Origin: Streptomyces diastaticus subsp. diastaticus
Lineage (GTDB): Bacteria; Actinomycetota; Actinomycetes; Streptomycetales; Streptomycetaceae
DNA length: 64,000 nt
Direction of reading: 5' to 3'
Assembly (NCBI RefSeq): GCF_011170125.1
Contig: NZ_BLLN01000001.1
Span: 1 to 64,000, forward strand
Shown: in pieces, positions 44,717 to 54,772 of the stretch
Layout: every line of letters begins with the position of its first letter
Numbering within the stretch: the stretch's first letter is position 1
The notes under the pieces: generated by a model
What the model was told of the DNA's origin: nothing
What the model saw: the letters and a program-made list of their open reading frames with translations, nothing else
Database searches by the model: none
Made by a program: the position numbers and the translations under genes

Positions 44717-46249
44717 TCAGCGTCCGTCGCCAGGCCCAGGATGCGCCTCGGCGTACGCGCCGGGCGCGGCCTGGGCTCCCTCAGCCGCCGGGGCGTACGC
44801 GCTCTCGGGCGCGCCCCGGCCTGCGAGCCGTTCGCGCCAGGTGGCGAGGACGGCCGGGTCGGTGGGCGGGGTGAGGAGGGAGACGACCACGTACGCGGCG
44901 AGGGAGGCGAGCAGGCCGTAGTAGATGGGCTGGTCGGCGAGGATGCCGTAGTGCCCCATCAGGGCGGAGACGGTGAGGCCGCCGACGGCGACGGAGGTGA
45001 GCGCGCCCTGCACGGTGCCGCGCTTCCACAGCAGGCCGCCGAGGATCGGGATGAGCAGCCCGCCGACAAGGAGGTTGTAGGCGACGGTGAGGGCCTGGAC
45101 CACGTCGTTGAGGGCGATGGCGATGACGATCACGGCGGCGCCCATGATCAGGATGAAGAGGCGGTTGCCGCGCACCTCGTCGTGGGCGCCCCCGTCGGGC
45201 GCGGGCTCCCCGCCCCGGGCGGCGGCGCGCAGCCGGGACCAGATGTCGTTGTTGGCGACGGTGGCGCAGGCGATGAGAGCGCCGGAGGAGGTCGACATCA
45301 CGGCGGCGAGCGCGGCGGCCAGCACCAGGCCCCGGACACCGATGGGCAGTTCGTGGGTGACGATGGTGGCGAAGGCGTCGTCGGCGCTGGCCAGGTCGGG
45401 GTACATGACCTTGGCGGCGGTGCCGATGACGGCGCCGGCTATCGCGTAGACCAGGCAGTACGTGCCGGCGACGGTGCCGCCCCAGCGGGCCGTGCGGTCG
45501 TCGCGGGCGGTGAAGACGCGCTGCCAGACGTCCTGCCCGATGAGCATGCCGAAGGTGTAGATCAGCACGTACGTGAAGATCGTCTCGCCGCCGATGCCGA
45601 GCGGTTCGAAGTAGGGGGTGGGCAGCGCGTCCCGGAGCGCCCCGAAGCCGCCGGCCTTGACGACGGCGATGGGCAGCAGCAGGAGCAGCACCCCGATCGT
45701 CTTCACGACGAACTGCACCATGTCGGTGAGGGTGATCGACCACATCCCGCCGAGCGTCGAGTACGCGACGACGATGCCGCCGCCCAGCACGATGGCGAGG
45801 GTGCGGGGCACGTCGAGGAGGACGTCGAAGATGGTGGCGTAGGCGATGGTCGAGGTGACGGCGAGCATCAGCGTGTACGCCCACATCACCAGCCCGGTGA
45901 TGAGCCCGGCCCGGCCGCCGTACCGCAGGTCGAGCATCTCGGAGACGGTGTAGACCTTCAGCCGGGAGATGCGCGCGGAGAAGAAGAGGGAGAGGGCGAG
46001 CAGGCCGAAGCCGATGGTGAGGACCATCCAGGCGCCGGAGAGGCCGTGCTTGTAGCCGAGGCCGACGCCGCCGATGGTGGAGGCGCCGCCGAGGACGATG
46101 GCGGCCATGGTGCCGGAGTAGAGGACCGGGCCGAGGCGCCGCCCGGCGACCAGGAAGTCGCTCTTGGAGCGGGCCCGGCGCATGCCCCACCAGCCCATGG
46201 CGAGCATGCCGGTCAGGTAGAGAAGGATGACCGCGTAGTCGACTGCCAC
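44717..46249 (-). CDS. Sodium:solute symporter (SSS family)
   Basis: The 510-residue product has about 13 membrane helices, starting [20 protein letters not shown]. It carries the family signatures [20 protein letters not shown] and, further on, [20 protein letters not shown] in helix 8 and [23 protein letters not shown] 46249 follows GGAG. It is the first gene after the divergent PucR regulator and is followed by the ureohydrolase, so its cargo is probably a guanidino compound, polyamine or related nitrogen source; this is inference from context. Confidence 0.92.
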   Translation of the reverse strand: MAVDYAVILLYLTGMLAMGWWGMRRARSKSDFLVAGRRLGPVLYSGTMAAIVLGGASTIGGVGLGYKHGLSGAWMVLTIGFGLLALSLFFSARISRLKVYTVSEMLDLRYGGRAGLITGLVMWAYTLMLAVTSTIAYATIFDVLLDVPRTLAIVLGGGIVVAYSTLGGMWSITLTDMVQFVVKTIGVLLLLLPIAVVKAGGFGALRDALPTPYFEPLGIGGETIFTYVLIYTFGMLIGQDVWQRVFTARDDRTARWGGTVAGTYCLVYAIAGAVIGTAAKVMYPDLASADDAFATIVTHELPIGVRGLVLAAALAAVMSTSSGALIACATVANNDIWSRLRAAARGGEPAPDGGAHDEVRGNRLFILIMGAAVIVIAIALNDVVQALTVAYNLLVGGLLIPILGGLLWKRGTVQGALTSVAVGGLTVSALMGHYGILADQPIYYGLLASLAAYVVVSLLTPPTDPAVLATWRERLAGRGAPESAYAPAAEGAQAAPGAYAEAHPGPGDGR

Positions 46250-46372
46250 GGGGGGCTCCGTTCGTCCGGATGCGGAGGAGGGGAAGGAGGGGACGCGGGC
46301 GTGGCTCGACCCTAGGTCGCCCCCGGGCCGGGCTGAAGTGTAGGTTTCATCCCTCTTCGCCCCTCTCGCTGG

Positions 46373-47953
46373 ATGGATCGTCCACCCATGAGCACCACCC
46401 CTCCGCCCGGCTCCTCGGCCGCCTCCCCGGCCGAGCCCCCGTCCGCCGTCCTGCCGCCGACCCCGCCGGTCCGCCTCTCCGCGCTGCTCGGCCGCGCCGA
46501 TCTCGGCCTCGGGCTGCGTCAGGTGGGCGGGCCGCCGGTGGACGAGGGGGACGGGGAGCGGCTGGTGCAGTGGGTGCACACCTCGGAGATGGAGGACCCG
46601 TACCCGTACCTGCTCGGCGGCGAGCTGCTGCTCAGCGCCGGGCTGCACCTGCCGGAGGCGGCGGGGGCGGGTGCCCGCCTCGACGCGTACGTGGGCCGGA
46701 TCGTGGCGGCGGGCGGTGCCGCGCTGGGCTTCGGGGTGGCGCCGGTGCACGAGGCGGTGCCGCGCGGCCTGGTCGCGGCCTGCGACCGCTGGGGGCTGCC
46801 GCTGGTCGAGGTGCCGTCGGCGACCCCGTTCAGCGCGGTGGCGCGCGCGGTGTGGCGGCTGATGGCGGAGTCCCGGCACGCGGGGCTGCGCCGCGCCGCC
46901 GAGGCCCAGCGCGGCCTGGCCACGGCGGCCGCCGGACCCGACCCGGTCCACGCCGTGCTGACCCGCCTCGCCGCGCTCCTCGACGGGTACGCGGTACTGC
47001 TCGGCCCTACCGGCGAGATCCTCGTCCCCGGCGGCCGGGGCGCCCCGCCGGACCCGGCCCGCGCCCTGCTCGGCGGCCTCGCCACCAAGCTCCGCCCGGG
47101 CCCGGCCACCCGCCCCGCCCCCGCCTCGGCCACGGAGACGGCGGGCCGCGACCGCATCGCGGTGTACGCGCTGACCGGCACCGGCGGCCACGCCCTGGGC
47201 ACGGTCTGCCCGGCGGGCACCGAGGGCGAACAGGCCCTCGCCCAGATCGCGGTCGTCCTCCTCTCCCTCCTCACCGCCGGCCGGCCCGGCGCCTCCTGGG
47301 CCGGCCGCACCTCGGCCCTGGTCGCCCTGCTCCTCGGCGACGCGCCCGCCACCGTCGCCGGCTCCCTCTCCGCCGGCCCGTGGACCGTGGTCCGGGCCCG
47401 CCGCTCCCCGCACGGCGGCCCGGTCGACCCCCTGGCCGCCTCCGGACTCGGTACGGCCCTGGGCTCCACCCTGGTCGGCACGGGACCCGGCGCCGACACG
47501 GTCCGCGTCCTCCTCCCCGCCGGCGCCGAACCCACCCCGCAACGCGGCTGGACCCTGGGCGCCGCCACCGCCGCCGGAGACCCGCCGGACCTCCCCGCCG
47601 CCGACGCCCGCGCGGCCCGCGCCCTGGACCGCGCCCGCGCCACCCACCACCCCCTGGTCCGCGACCGGGCGGACGCCGCCCGGGGACTGGCGGCGCTGGT
47701 CGACCCGGCCGACGCGGAGGCGTACGCCCGCGATCTGCTGGCCCCGCTCGACGGCGCCCCGGAACTCGCCGAGACCCTCCGCGTCTGGCTCTCCCTCCAC
47801 GGCAGCTGGGACCGGACAGCCACCGCTCTGGCCGTCCACCGCAACACCGTCCGCGGCCGCATCACCCGCTGCGCCCGCCTGCTCGCCACCGACCTGGACG
47901 ACGCGGACGTCCGCATGGAGCTGTGGTTCGCGTTGGGGCGGGGTGGGGAGTGA
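46373..47953 (+). CDS. PucR-family transcriptional regulator
   Basis: The 526-residue product has the N-terminal PucR sensor domain (VRLSALLGRADLGLGLRQVG, then WVHTSEMEDPYPYLLGGELL). A GGDEF-like/CdaR middle region follows. The C-terminal PucR helix-turn-helix contains LRVWLSLHGSWDRTATALAV and HRNTVRGRITRCARLL. Such proteins activate purine or nitrogen-compound catabolic genes; here the divergent symporter and ureohydrolase genes are the obvious targets. A TAGGTT -10-like element lies at 46341-46346. ATG 46388 is an alternative start, and neither start has a good ribosome-binding site. Confidence 0.9.
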   Translation: MDRPPMSTTPPPGSSAASPAEPPSAVLPPTPPVRLSALLGRADLGLGLRQVGGPPVDEGDGERLVQWVHTSEMEDPYPYLLGGELLLSAGLHLPEAAGAGARLDAYVGRIVAAGGAALGFGVAPVHEAVPRGLVAACDRWGLPLVEVPSATPFSAVARAVWRLMAESRHAGLRRAAEAQRGLATAAAGPDPVHAVLTRLAALLDGYAVLLGPTGEILVPGGRGAPPDPARALLGGLATKLRPGPATRPAPASATETAGRDRIAVYALTGTGGHALGTVCPAGTEGEQALAQIAVVLLSLLTAGRPGASWAGRTSALVALLLGDAPATVAGSLSAGPWTVVRARRSPHGGPVDPLAASGLGTALGSTLVGTGPGADTVRVLLPAGAEPTPQRGWTLGAATAAGDPPDLPAADARAARALDRARATHHPLVRDRADAARGLAALVDPADAEAYARDLLAPLDGAPELAETLRVWLSLHGSWDRTATALAVHRNTVRGRITRCARLLATDLDDADVRMELWFALGRGGE

Positions 47954-48065
47954 GGGGGCCGGTGTGCGGCGTACGCGATGCGGAACCCGCCCGACCGGCA
48001 CGAAAGGCGCAGCCAACCCTCGCGAGCCGCCCCAGGGGGCGGGGCCGCCGGGCACAATGGTCTCC

Positions 48066-48848
48066 ATGTCGATACCCAGTCGCGCCACCCTCGTCGAGCA
48101 TCTCGTCCGCGCCCGGATCGCCGGTGACGTCGCCACGCCCCGCGACAACAACCTCGACCACTACCGCAGGCTCGCCAACGGTGACCGCCACTACTGGCTG
48201 GGGCTGGAGCTGGGCGACCGCTGGGCCGACGAGCAGGACGTGCTGGCCGTGATGGCCGAGCGGTGCGGCGTCAGCGACGACCCGGAGCACCGGCACGGCC
48301 AGGACACCATCGACCCGGAGCTGACCGTCGACGGCCTGGAGCGCATGGCGGCCAGGCTCCGCAAGGCGGCCGAGGGCCAGGAGCGCGTCCTCTTCGCCAC
48401 CGGCCACCCCGGCGGCCTCCTCGACGTCCACCGCGCCACGGCCGCAGCCCTGCGCGCCGCGGGCTGCGACATCGTCGTCATCCCCGGCGGGCTGCGCACC
48501 TCCGAGGGCATGGTCTTCCAGTTCGCCGACGTGGCGATGCTGGAGCGCGGCGCCACTCTCTGGCACACCCACTCCCCCGAGCCGATGACCGTCATCCTCG
48601 ACGGCCTGGAGCGCGAGGGCAGCCCGCTGCCCGACCTGGTCGTCGCCGACCACGGCTGGGCGGGCTGCGCGGCCCAGCGCGGCCTCGACTCGCTCGGCTA
48701 CGCCGACTGCAACGACCCGGCCCTCTTCATCGGCGAGGCCGAGGGCACCATGCAGGTCACCGTCCCCCTGGACGACCACGTCCTGGACCCGCGCTTCTAC
48801 GACCCGATGACGGCCTACCTGCTGGACGCGGCGGGGCTGACGCCCTGA
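48066..48848 (+). CDS. Phosphatase-family protein (PF15698-like)
   Basis: The 260-residue product matches, in my memory, an actinomycete family annotated as phosphatase. Conserved stretches include RDNNLDHYRRLANGDRHYWL, VLFATGHPGGLLDVHRATAA, LWHTHSPEPM and ADHGWAGCAAQRG, with Asp/His residues that could bind metal. No classical phosphatase signature is evident, so the activity is uncertain. ATG 48066 is taken; ATG 48057 (nine bases earlier) is possible, and no ribosome-binding site precedes either, so translation may be leaderless or weakly initiated. Confidence 0.75.
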   Translation: MSIPSRATLVEHLVRARIAGDVATPRDNNLDHYRRLANGDRHYWLGLELGDRWADEQDVLAVMAERCGVSDDPEHRHGQDTIDPELTVDGLERMAARLRKAAEGQERVLFATGHPGGLLDVHRATAAALRAAGCDIVVIPGGLRTSEGMVFQFADVAMLERGATLWHTHSPEPMTVILDGLEREGSPLPDLVVADHGWAGCAAQRGLDSLGYADCNDPALFIGEAEGTMQVTVPLDDHVLDPRFYDPMTAYLLDAAGLTP

Positions 48849-48947
48849 CCTGTGGGGGCCCGGCCCGTCCGGAGGACGTGCCGAAGCCCGCGCCCGCTGC
48901 CAGAATGGAGGCATCACCCCGTCTCCGTCCGGCACCGGGGAGGTCCC

Positions 48948-49931
48948 ATGAGCCAACGCGGCACCGCGCGGCCCGACCTCGACTACGAGCAACTGGCACC
49001 CACGGTCGACTACGTGAACCGGGTGGTGCAGGTCGCGGGCAAGTACACCCTCGACGAGCCCTTCGAGGTCGGCTGGGGCAACGTCGTCCTCGACGTCACC
49101 CCGCGCGGCCTCTCCACCCGCACCTTCCGGCATCCCGAGGTCGCCTTCCGGGTCCACTACCGGCTGCTCGACGGTGACGTGCTGATCGAGTCCGACCGCG
49201 GCACCCGCACCCTCTCCCTGCGCCACGAGTCGGTCGCCTCCTTCTACCGGGCGTTCTGCGGGACCGCGGCCGGACTCGGCATCGGCCCGCCCAACTCCTC
49301 GCTGATCTGCGAGATCCCCGGCTCCCCGCCGGCCTTCGAGGACGACCGCGTCCCGCGCGACTGGGACGCCGACGCGGCCCGCCTGATGAACACCGCCGTG
49401 AACCTCGCCGCCGACGGCCTGGAGACCTGGCAGGCCCCCTACCTGGGCCACCGCCCCCGCGTGGGCGTGATGTGGGGCGGCTTCGACCTCTCGGCCACCC
49501 GCTGGCGCCCCCAGCGCACCACCCCCACCCCCGGCCGGCCCGCCTTCCAGCAGAACGCCGAACTGCACGCGTACCTCTCGGTCGGCTTCTCCTTCGGCAG
49601 TTCCCGGTCCCCGCACCCCGGCATGTACGCCTACCTCTGGCCCCAGCCCGACGGCCTCGGCTCCCGCGCCTGGGGCGTCGAGGGCGCCGCCTGGCACCCG
49701 GACGCGGGCCTGGTCCAGCTCCCCTGGCCGGCCCTCATGCGGACCCCGGACCCCGTCCGGTCGGTCGTCGCTTTCGGCGACGCGGTCCAGGCCGCCGCCG
49801 TCGACCTGGCGGGCTGGCCCGACGACCTGGTCTGCCCGCGCGTGGACGGCTGGTACATGAGCCGCACCCCGACCGCGGAGGTGCAGCGCCTGGAACAGGA
49901 GTGGCACGAGCACGTCCACGCGCGCGACTGA
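48948..49931 (+). CDS. DUF5996-family protein
   Basis: The 327-residue product shows the DUF5996 pattern: QVAGKYTLDEPFEVGWGNVV and LDVTPRGLSTRTF near the start, then MWGGFDLSATRW in the middle and DAVQAAAVDLAGWP near the end. No catalytic motif or membrane helix is evident. GGGGAGG 4-6 nt before ATG 48948 supports the start. It lies downstream of the phosphatase-family gene by 99 bp and may share its transcript. Function unknown. Confidence 0.82.
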   Translation: MSQRGTARPDLDYEQLAPTVDYVNRVVQVAGKYTLDEPFEVGWGNVVLDVTPRGLSTRTFRHPEVAFRVHYRLLDGDVLIESDRGTRTLSLRHESVASFYRAFCGTAAGLGIGPPNSSLICEIPGSPPAFEDDRVPRDWDADAARLMNTAVNLAADGLETWQAPYLGHRPRVGVMWGGFDLSATRWRPQRTTPTPGRPAFQQNAELHAYLSVGFSFGSSRSPHPGMYAYLWPQPDGLGSRAWGVEGAAWHPDAGLVQLPWPALMRTPDPVRSVVAFGDAVQAAAVDLAGWPDDLVCPRVDGWYMSRTPTAEVQRLEQEWHEHVHARD

Positions 49932-49988
49932 CCCCGTCCGGAACGACCCCCCGGTCCTCGCGAGGCCCAGGGCGGAGACGGGAGCGGG

Positions 49989-50864
49989 TCAGCGCGGGAC
50001 GCGCATGACCCCTTCCTGGATCACCGTGACGGCGAGCTTCCCGTCCCGCGTGTAGATGCGGCCCTGTCCCAGCCCGCGTCCGCCGGAGGCCGACGGGGAG
50101 TACTGGTCGTAGAGGAGCCAGTCGTCGGCGCGGAGCGGGCGGTGGAACCACATGGCGTGGTCGAGGCTGGCTCCGGTGATGTCGCCGGTGGCCCAGCCGC
50201 CCCGGCCGTGCGCGAGCAGGACCGAGTCGAGCAGCGTCATGTCCGAGACGTACGTGGTCAGGCAGACGTGGGTGAGCGGGTCGACGTCGCCGAGCTTGCC
50301 GTTGGTGCGGAACCAGACCTGGGAGCGGGGGTCGCGCGGGGTGCCGCGGGTGGCGTACGGAGGCTCGTGGACGTAGCGCAGGTCGACGGCGGCCCGGGCC
50401 TCCAGGAGGCGGTCGGCGACGCCCTCGTCGGTGAAGGCGGCGGCGTGGCGCGGGACCAGTTCCTCGGCGGTGGCGAGGGTCTCCGGGTCCGGCGCGGGCG
50501 GCATCGGCTCCTGGTGGTCCAGGCCCTCCTCCCCGCTCTGGAAGGAGGCGGAGAGGTGGAAGACCGGCTGGCCGTGCTGGACGGCGACGACCCGCCGGGT
50601 GGTGAAGGAGCGGCCGTCGCGGATGCGGTCGACGGTGTAGACGATCGGCGCGCCCGGGTCCCCGGGGCGCAGGAAGTACGCGTGCAGGGAGTGGGTGTGC
50701 CGGTCGTCCGGGACGGTCCGCCCGGCCGCCACCAGCGCCTGGGCGGCGACCTGGCCGCCGAAGACGCGGGGGATGACGGCCGAGCGGGACTGTCCGCGGA
50801 AGATGTCCTGCTCGATCCGCTCCAGGTCGAGCAGGGCCAGCAGTCCGGCCAGTGCGTCGTTCAC
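49989..50864 (-). CDS. tesB: Acyl-CoA thioesterase II
   Basis: The 291-residue product is a double hot-dog TesB thioesterase. The N-terminal half has FRGQSRSAVIPRVFGGQVAA and HSLHAYFLRPGDP. The C-terminal half has SLDHAMWFHRPLRADDW, with the catalytic Asp, and SGGRGLGQGRIYTRDG and VTVIQEG with the Thr/Gln partners. It hydrolyses medium- or long-chain acyl-CoA to free acid. It follows the acyl-CoA dehydrogenase gene by 72 bp on the same strand and likely shares its operon. A GTG start at 50864 is used. Confidence 0.93.
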   Translation of the reverse strand: MNDALAGLLALLDLERIEQDIFRGQSRSAVIPRVFGGQVAAQALVAAGRTVPDDRHTHSLHAYFLRPGDPGAPIVYTVDRIRDGRSFTTRRVVAVQHGQPVFHLSASFQSGEEGLDHQEPMPPAPDPETLATAEELVPRHAAAFTDEGVADRLLEARAAVDLRYVHEPPYATRGTPRDPRSQVWFRTNGKLGDVDPLTHVCLTTYVSDMTLLDSVLLAHGRGGWATGDITGASLDHAMWFHRPLRADDWLLYDQYSPSASGGRGLGQGRIYTRDGKLAVTVIQEGVMRVPR

Positions 50865-50936
50865 TTGTGGGTGGCTCCGCTTCCGGTCGGGTCTGGACGG
50901 ACTGCTGGGTGAGGACCGCTGCCGGGCCCTGAGGTC

Positions 50937-52094
50937 TCAGAGCCCCATGTTCTTCGCGATGATCATCTTCATGACCTCGCTGGTGCCGCCGTAGATGCGG
51001 TTGACGCGGTTGTCCGCGTACAGGCGGGCGATCGGGTACTCGTTCATGTAGCCGTAGCCGCCGTGCAGCTGGAGGCAGCGGTCGATGACGCGGGAGGCGA
51101 CCTCGGTGCAGAACAGCTTGGCGGACGCGGCCTCGGCGGCGCTCAGCTCGCCGGCGTCGTGGGCCTCCAGGGCGCGGTCGCAGACGGCCTCGGCGGCGTC
51201 GACCTCGGCCTGGCAGGCGGCCAGCTCGAACTTGGTGTTCTGGAAGGAGGCGACCGTCTTGCCGAAGACCGCGCGGTCCTGGACGTACTCCTGGGCGAAC
51301 CGGATGGCGGCGGCGGCCTGGGCGTAGGCGCCCACCGCGATGCCCAGGCGCTCCTGGGGGAGGTTCTGGCCGAGGTAGGCGAAGCCCTTGTTCTCCTCGC
51401 CGAGCAGGTCCCGGGCGGGGACCTTGACGTCGGTGAAGGAGAGCTCGGCGGTGTCGGAGGTGCGCAGGCCCAGCTTGTCGAGCTTGCGGCCGACGGCGTA
51501 CCCCTCGGACGTGGTGTCGACCACGAAGAGGGAGATGCCGAAGCGGCGGTCCTCGGGGGTGGGCGCGGCGGTGCGGGCGCAGACGATGACGCGGTCGGCG
51601 TGGACGCCGCCGGTGATGAAGGTCTTGGCGCCGTTGAGCACGTAGTGGCTGCCGTCGGCCGAGAGCTTGGCGGTCGTCTTCATGCCGGCCAGGTCGGAGC
51701 CGGTGCCGGGCTCGGTCATGGCGATGGCGTACATGCTCGCGCCGGTGACGAAGTCGGGCAGCCAGCGCTTCTTCTGGTCCTCGGTGGCGTACGCCTTGAG
51801 GTAGGGCAGGCAGAGCGCGACGTGGACGCCGGAGCCGCCGAAGGAGACGCCGGCGCGGGCGCACTCCTCGGAGATGATCGCCTGGTACTTGAAGGACTCC
51901 TCGCCGGCGCCGCCGAACTCCTCGGGCACCTCGATGCCGAAGATCCCCAGCTCACCGAGCTTGTGGTAGAACTCCCGCGGCGCCTGGCCGGCGGCGAGCC
52001 ACTCGTCGTGGACCGGGACGACCTCGGCCTCGATGAAGGACCGGAGGGTGTCGCGGAACGCCTCGTGGTCCTCGTTGTACACCGTACGACGCAT
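50937..52094 (-). CDS. Acyl-CoA dehydrogenase
   Basis: The 385-residue flavoprotein has the standard fold. An N-terminal helical domain leads to YAIAMTEPGTGSDLAGMKT and FITGGVHADRVIVCARTA for FAD/substrate contacts. The C-terminal helical domain contains QVFG-like RAVFGKTVASFQNTKF and the LHGGYGYMNEYPIARLYAD signature; a catalytic Glu is expected in RIYGGTSEVMKMII. Chain-length preference cannot be read. Start MRRTVYNEDH is favoured because GGAG lies 7 nt before it. CTTGC/GCAAG half-sites at about 52229-52244 upstream may be a regulator site. Confidence 0.93.
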   Translation of the reverse strand: MRRTVYNEDHEAFRDTLRSFIEAEVVPVHDEWLAAGQAPREFYHKLGELGIFGIEVPEEFGGAGEESFKYQAIISEECARAGVSFGGSGVHVALCLPYLKAYATEDQKKRWLPDFVTGASMYAIAMTEPGTGSDLAGMKTTAKLSADGSHYVLNGAKTFITGGVHADRVIVCARTAAPTPEDRRFGISLFVVDTTSEGYAVGRKLDKLGLRTSDTAELSFTDVKVPARDLLGEENKGFAYLGQNLPQERLGIAVGAYAQAAAAIRFAQEYVQDRAVFGKTVASFQNTKFELAACQAEVDAAEAVCDRALEAHDAGELSAAEAASAKLFCTEVASRVIDRCLQLHGGYGYMNEYPIARLYADNRVNRIYGGTSEVMKMIIAKNMGL

Positions 52095-52348
52095 GGTCAT
52101 GCTCCTAGTCGGCTCGTGACCGGCCGCCACGGGGGCGGTCGGCCCACTCTCGTCCGGGCCGCGTCTCCGGTCCGGCCATGGGCGCGCAAGCACGGTTCGC
52201 CAACCAGCACAGACCACCCGGCTAAGCGCTTGCTCAGACGCAAGTTACCCGGCGGTTCCGGTGACTGTCCAGGGCGTGCGACGGCCGTCACCCGGGGTCT
52301 CGCCCACAGGGCGCGTCGCTTGGGCGAAGCCGAGCCCCACCGCTCCCG

Positions 52349-52954
52349 TCAGCCCCTTGCCGGCACCTCGGCACCGGCCGCGAAGGCGCCCCGGGCGAGG
52401 CGGTGCAGCAGTTCGGCGGTGCCCGCGCGGCCGGGCAGGGCGCCGGGGCGGCCGAGGTGCGGCGTGGAGTTGAGCAGGCCGAACACCGCGTGGACGCACG
52501 CGCGGGCGGCGGGCTCGGGGAACTCCGGGTAGCGGCGGCGCACGGCCTCGACCCACAGCTCGACGTACTGGCGCTGGAGGCGGCGGACCCGCTTGCGGTC
52601 GGCGTCACGCAGGCGGTCCAGCTCGCGGTCGTGGAGAGTGATCAGGGGGCGGTCGTCGAGGGCGAAGTCGATGTGGCCCGCGATGAGCGAGTCGAGGACG
52701 GCCTCCGGCGCGGCGCGTCCGGCCGCCTCGGTGCGCCGCCTTCCGCCTTCCAGGAGCTGTTCGGAGATGCCGACGAGCAGTTCGGCGAGCATCGCGTCCT
52801 TGCCCGCGAAGTGGCGGTAGAGGCCGGGCCCGCTGATGCCGACGGCGGCCCCTATCTCGTCCACGCCGACCCCGTGGAAGCCGCGCTCGGCGAAGAGGCG
52901 GGCGGCCTCCTTGAGGATCTGCTCGCGGCGGGTGGGGGCGGCGGTGGGAGTCAT
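52349..52954 (-). CDS. TetR-family regulator of the leucine-type catabolic operon
   Basis: The 201-residue product has an N-terminal TetR domain (REQILKEAARLFAERGFHGV, then IGAAVGISGPGLYRHFAGKD) and an all-helical ligand domain. It is divergent from the acyl-CoA carboxylase operon, and two operator copies lie between them, one overlapping its own -35. A -10-like TAGAAT ends 7 nt before ATG 52954, so the mRNA is probably leaderless and translation begins at MTPTAAPTRRE; ATG 52963 is the alternative. The ligand is probably an acyl-CoA of the pathway (inference). Confidence 0.92.
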   Translation of the reverse strand: MTPTAAPTRREQILKEAARLFAERGFHGVGVDEIGAAVGISGPGLYRHFAGKDAMLAELLVGISEQLLEGGRRRTEAAGRAAPEAVLDSLIAGHIDFALDDRPLITLHDRELDRLRDADRKRVRRLQRQYVELWVEAVRRRYPEFPEPAARACVHAVFGLLNSTPHLGRPGALPGRAGTAELLHRLARGAFAAGAEVPARG

Positions 52955-52976
52955 GGAACTCATTCTAGACAGGGTC

Positions 52977-53021
52977 GTTAGCGGTCGTTAACCTGTCGAC
53001 AGCGCGTTAACGGTCATTAAC
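52977..53021. promoter_or_regulatory. Two TetR operator copies in the divergent promoter region
   Basis: GTTAGCGGTCGTTAAC (52977-52992) and GTTAACGGTCATTAAC (53006-53021) agree in 14 of 16 positions and lie 29 bp start-to-start, roughly three helical turns. Each is an imperfect palindrome with GTTA and TTAAC ends. They sit between the tetR gene and the carboxylase operon and are the natural binding sites of the encoded regulator. Confidence 0.8.
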
Positions 53022-53078
53022 GCCGGAGCGGTCGCCCCACCGGAGGCCGCCCCGGTCACGGCAAGGGAGCCACAGGCC

Positions 53079-54710
53079 ATGCGAGAGGCACCAGTGCTGG
53101 GGAGCGCCGCCGATCCGGCGTCCGACACCTGGCGGACCAACGAAGAGGCACACACCGAGCTCGCCGCCCGGCTGCGCGAGAAGCTGGCCGCGGCCCGTCT
53201 CGGCGGCGGTGAGCGGTCCCGGGCCCGGCACGTGGCCCGCGGCAAGCTCCTCCCCCGCGACCGGGTCGACGCCCTGCTCGACCCCGGCTCGCCCTTCCTG
53301 GAGCTGGCCCCGCTGGCGGCCGACGGGATGTACGGCGGAGGCGCCCCGGCCGCCGGGGTGATCGCCGGCATCGGGCGGGTCTCGGGCCGGCTCTGCGTGA
53401 TCGTGGCCAACGACGCCACGGTCAAGGGCGGCACGTACTACCCGATGACGGTCAAGAAGCACCTGCGGGCCCAGGAGGTGGCGCTGGAGAACCGGCTCCC
53501 CTGCCTCTACCTGGTCGACTCCGGCGGCGCCTTCCTGCCGATGCAGGACGAGGTCTTCCCCGACCGGGACCACTTCGGCCGCATCTTCTACAACCAGGCC
53601 CGGCTCTCCGGCTCGGGCGTCGCCCAGATCGCGGCCGTCCTCGGCTCCTGCACGGCGGGCGGCGCGTACGTCCCGGCGATGAGCGACGAGGCGGTCATCG
53701 TGCGCGGCCAGGGGACGATCTTCCTGGGCGGGCCGCCGCTGGTGAAGGCGGCCACCGGCGAGGTCGTCACCGCCGAGGAGCTGGGCGGCGGTGAGGTCCA
53801 CTCGCGCACCTCCGGCGTCACCGACCACCTCGCCGAGGACGACGCGCACGCCCTGCGCATCGTGCGCGACATCGTCGCCACCCTGCCGCCCTCCCCCGAG
53901 CCGAGCTGGGAGCTGCTCCCCGTCGAGGAGCCGGCCCTCGACCCGGCCGGCCTCTACGGCGCCGTCCCGGCCGACTCACGTACTCCGTACGACGTGCGCG
54001 AGGTCATCGGGCGGATCGTCGACGGCTCGCGCTTCGCCGAGTTCAAGCAGGAGTACGGGCAGACCCTCGTCACCGGGTTCGCGCGGATCCACGGCCACCC
54101 GGTCGGCATCGTCGCCAACAACGGCATCCTCTTCTCCGAGTCCGCCCAGAAGGGCGCGCACTTCATCGAGCTGTGCGACCAGCGCTCCATCCCGCTGCTC
54201 TTCCTCCAGAACATCTCCGGCTTCATGGTCGGCCGGGACTACGAGGCGGGCGGCATCGCCAAGCACGGCGCCAAGATGGTCACCGCCGTCGCCTGCGCCC
54301 GCGTCCCCAAGCTCACCGTCGTCGTCGGCGGCTCGTACGGCGCGGGCAACTACTCGATGTGCGGCCGGGCCTACAGCCCCCGCTTCCTGTGGATGTGGCC
54401 CAACGCCAAGATCTCCGTGATGGGCGGCGAGCAGGCCGCCTCCGTCCTCGCCACCGTCAAGCGCGACCAGCTGGAGGCGAGCGGCGAGGAGTGGCCCGCC
54501 GAGGCCGAGGAGGAGTTCAAGGCCCCGGTCAGGGCCCAGTACGAGACGCAGGGCGACGCCTACTACGCCACCGCCCGTCTCTGGGACGACGGCGTCATCG
54601 ACCCCCTGGAGACCCGCCGCGTCGTCGGCCTGGCCCTCACCGCCTGCGCCCAGGCGCCGGTCCCGGCACGCGACGGCGAGGCCCAGGGCTTCGGCGTCTT
54701 CCGGATGTGA
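53079..54710 (+). CDS. Acyl-CoA carboxylase beta subunit (methylcrotonyl-CoA carboxylase type)
   Basis: The 543-residue carboxyltransferase has both crotonase-like halves: the N-terminal [20 protein letters not shown] with [19 protein letters not shown], and the C-terminal [20 protein letters not shown] and [20 protein letters not shown]. The pattern and the neighbouring HMG-CoA lyase point to 3-methylcrotonyl-CoA as substrate (leucine degradation), though geranyl-CoA cannot be excluded. It is first in a plus-strand operon controlled by the divergent TetR. AAGGGAG lies at 53063-53069 before ATG 53079. Confidence 0.94.
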   Translation: MREAPVLGSAADPASDTWRTNEEAHTELAARLREKLAAARLGGGERSRARHVARGKLLPRDRVDALLDPGSPFLELAPLAADGMYGGGAPAAGVIAGIGRVSGRLCVIVANDATVKGGTYYPMTVKKHLRAQEVALENRLPCLYLVDSGGAFLPMQDEVFPDRDHFGRIFYNQARLSGSGVAQIAAVLGSCTAGGAYVPAMSDEAVIVRGQGTIFLGGPPLVKAATGEVVTAEELGGGEVHSRTSGVTDHLAEDDAHALRIVRDIVATLPPSPEPSWELLPVEEPALDPAGLYGAVPADSRTPYDVREVIGRIVDGSRFAEFKQEYGQTLVTGFARIHGHPVGIVANNGILFSESAQKGAHFIELCDQRSIPLLFLQNISGFMVGRDYEAGGIAKHGAKMVTAVACARVPKLTVVVGGSYGAGNYSMCGRAYSPRFLWMWPNAKISVMGGEQAASVLATVKRDQLEASGEEWPAEAEEEFKAPVRAQYETQGDAYYATARLWDDGVIDPLETRRVVGLALTACAQAPVPARDGEAQGFGVFRM

Positions 54711-54772
54711 GCGGCATGGACATCCACCAGGCAGCACCCAGCGCCCCCGCCGCACCAGGAGGAGCCAGAACC

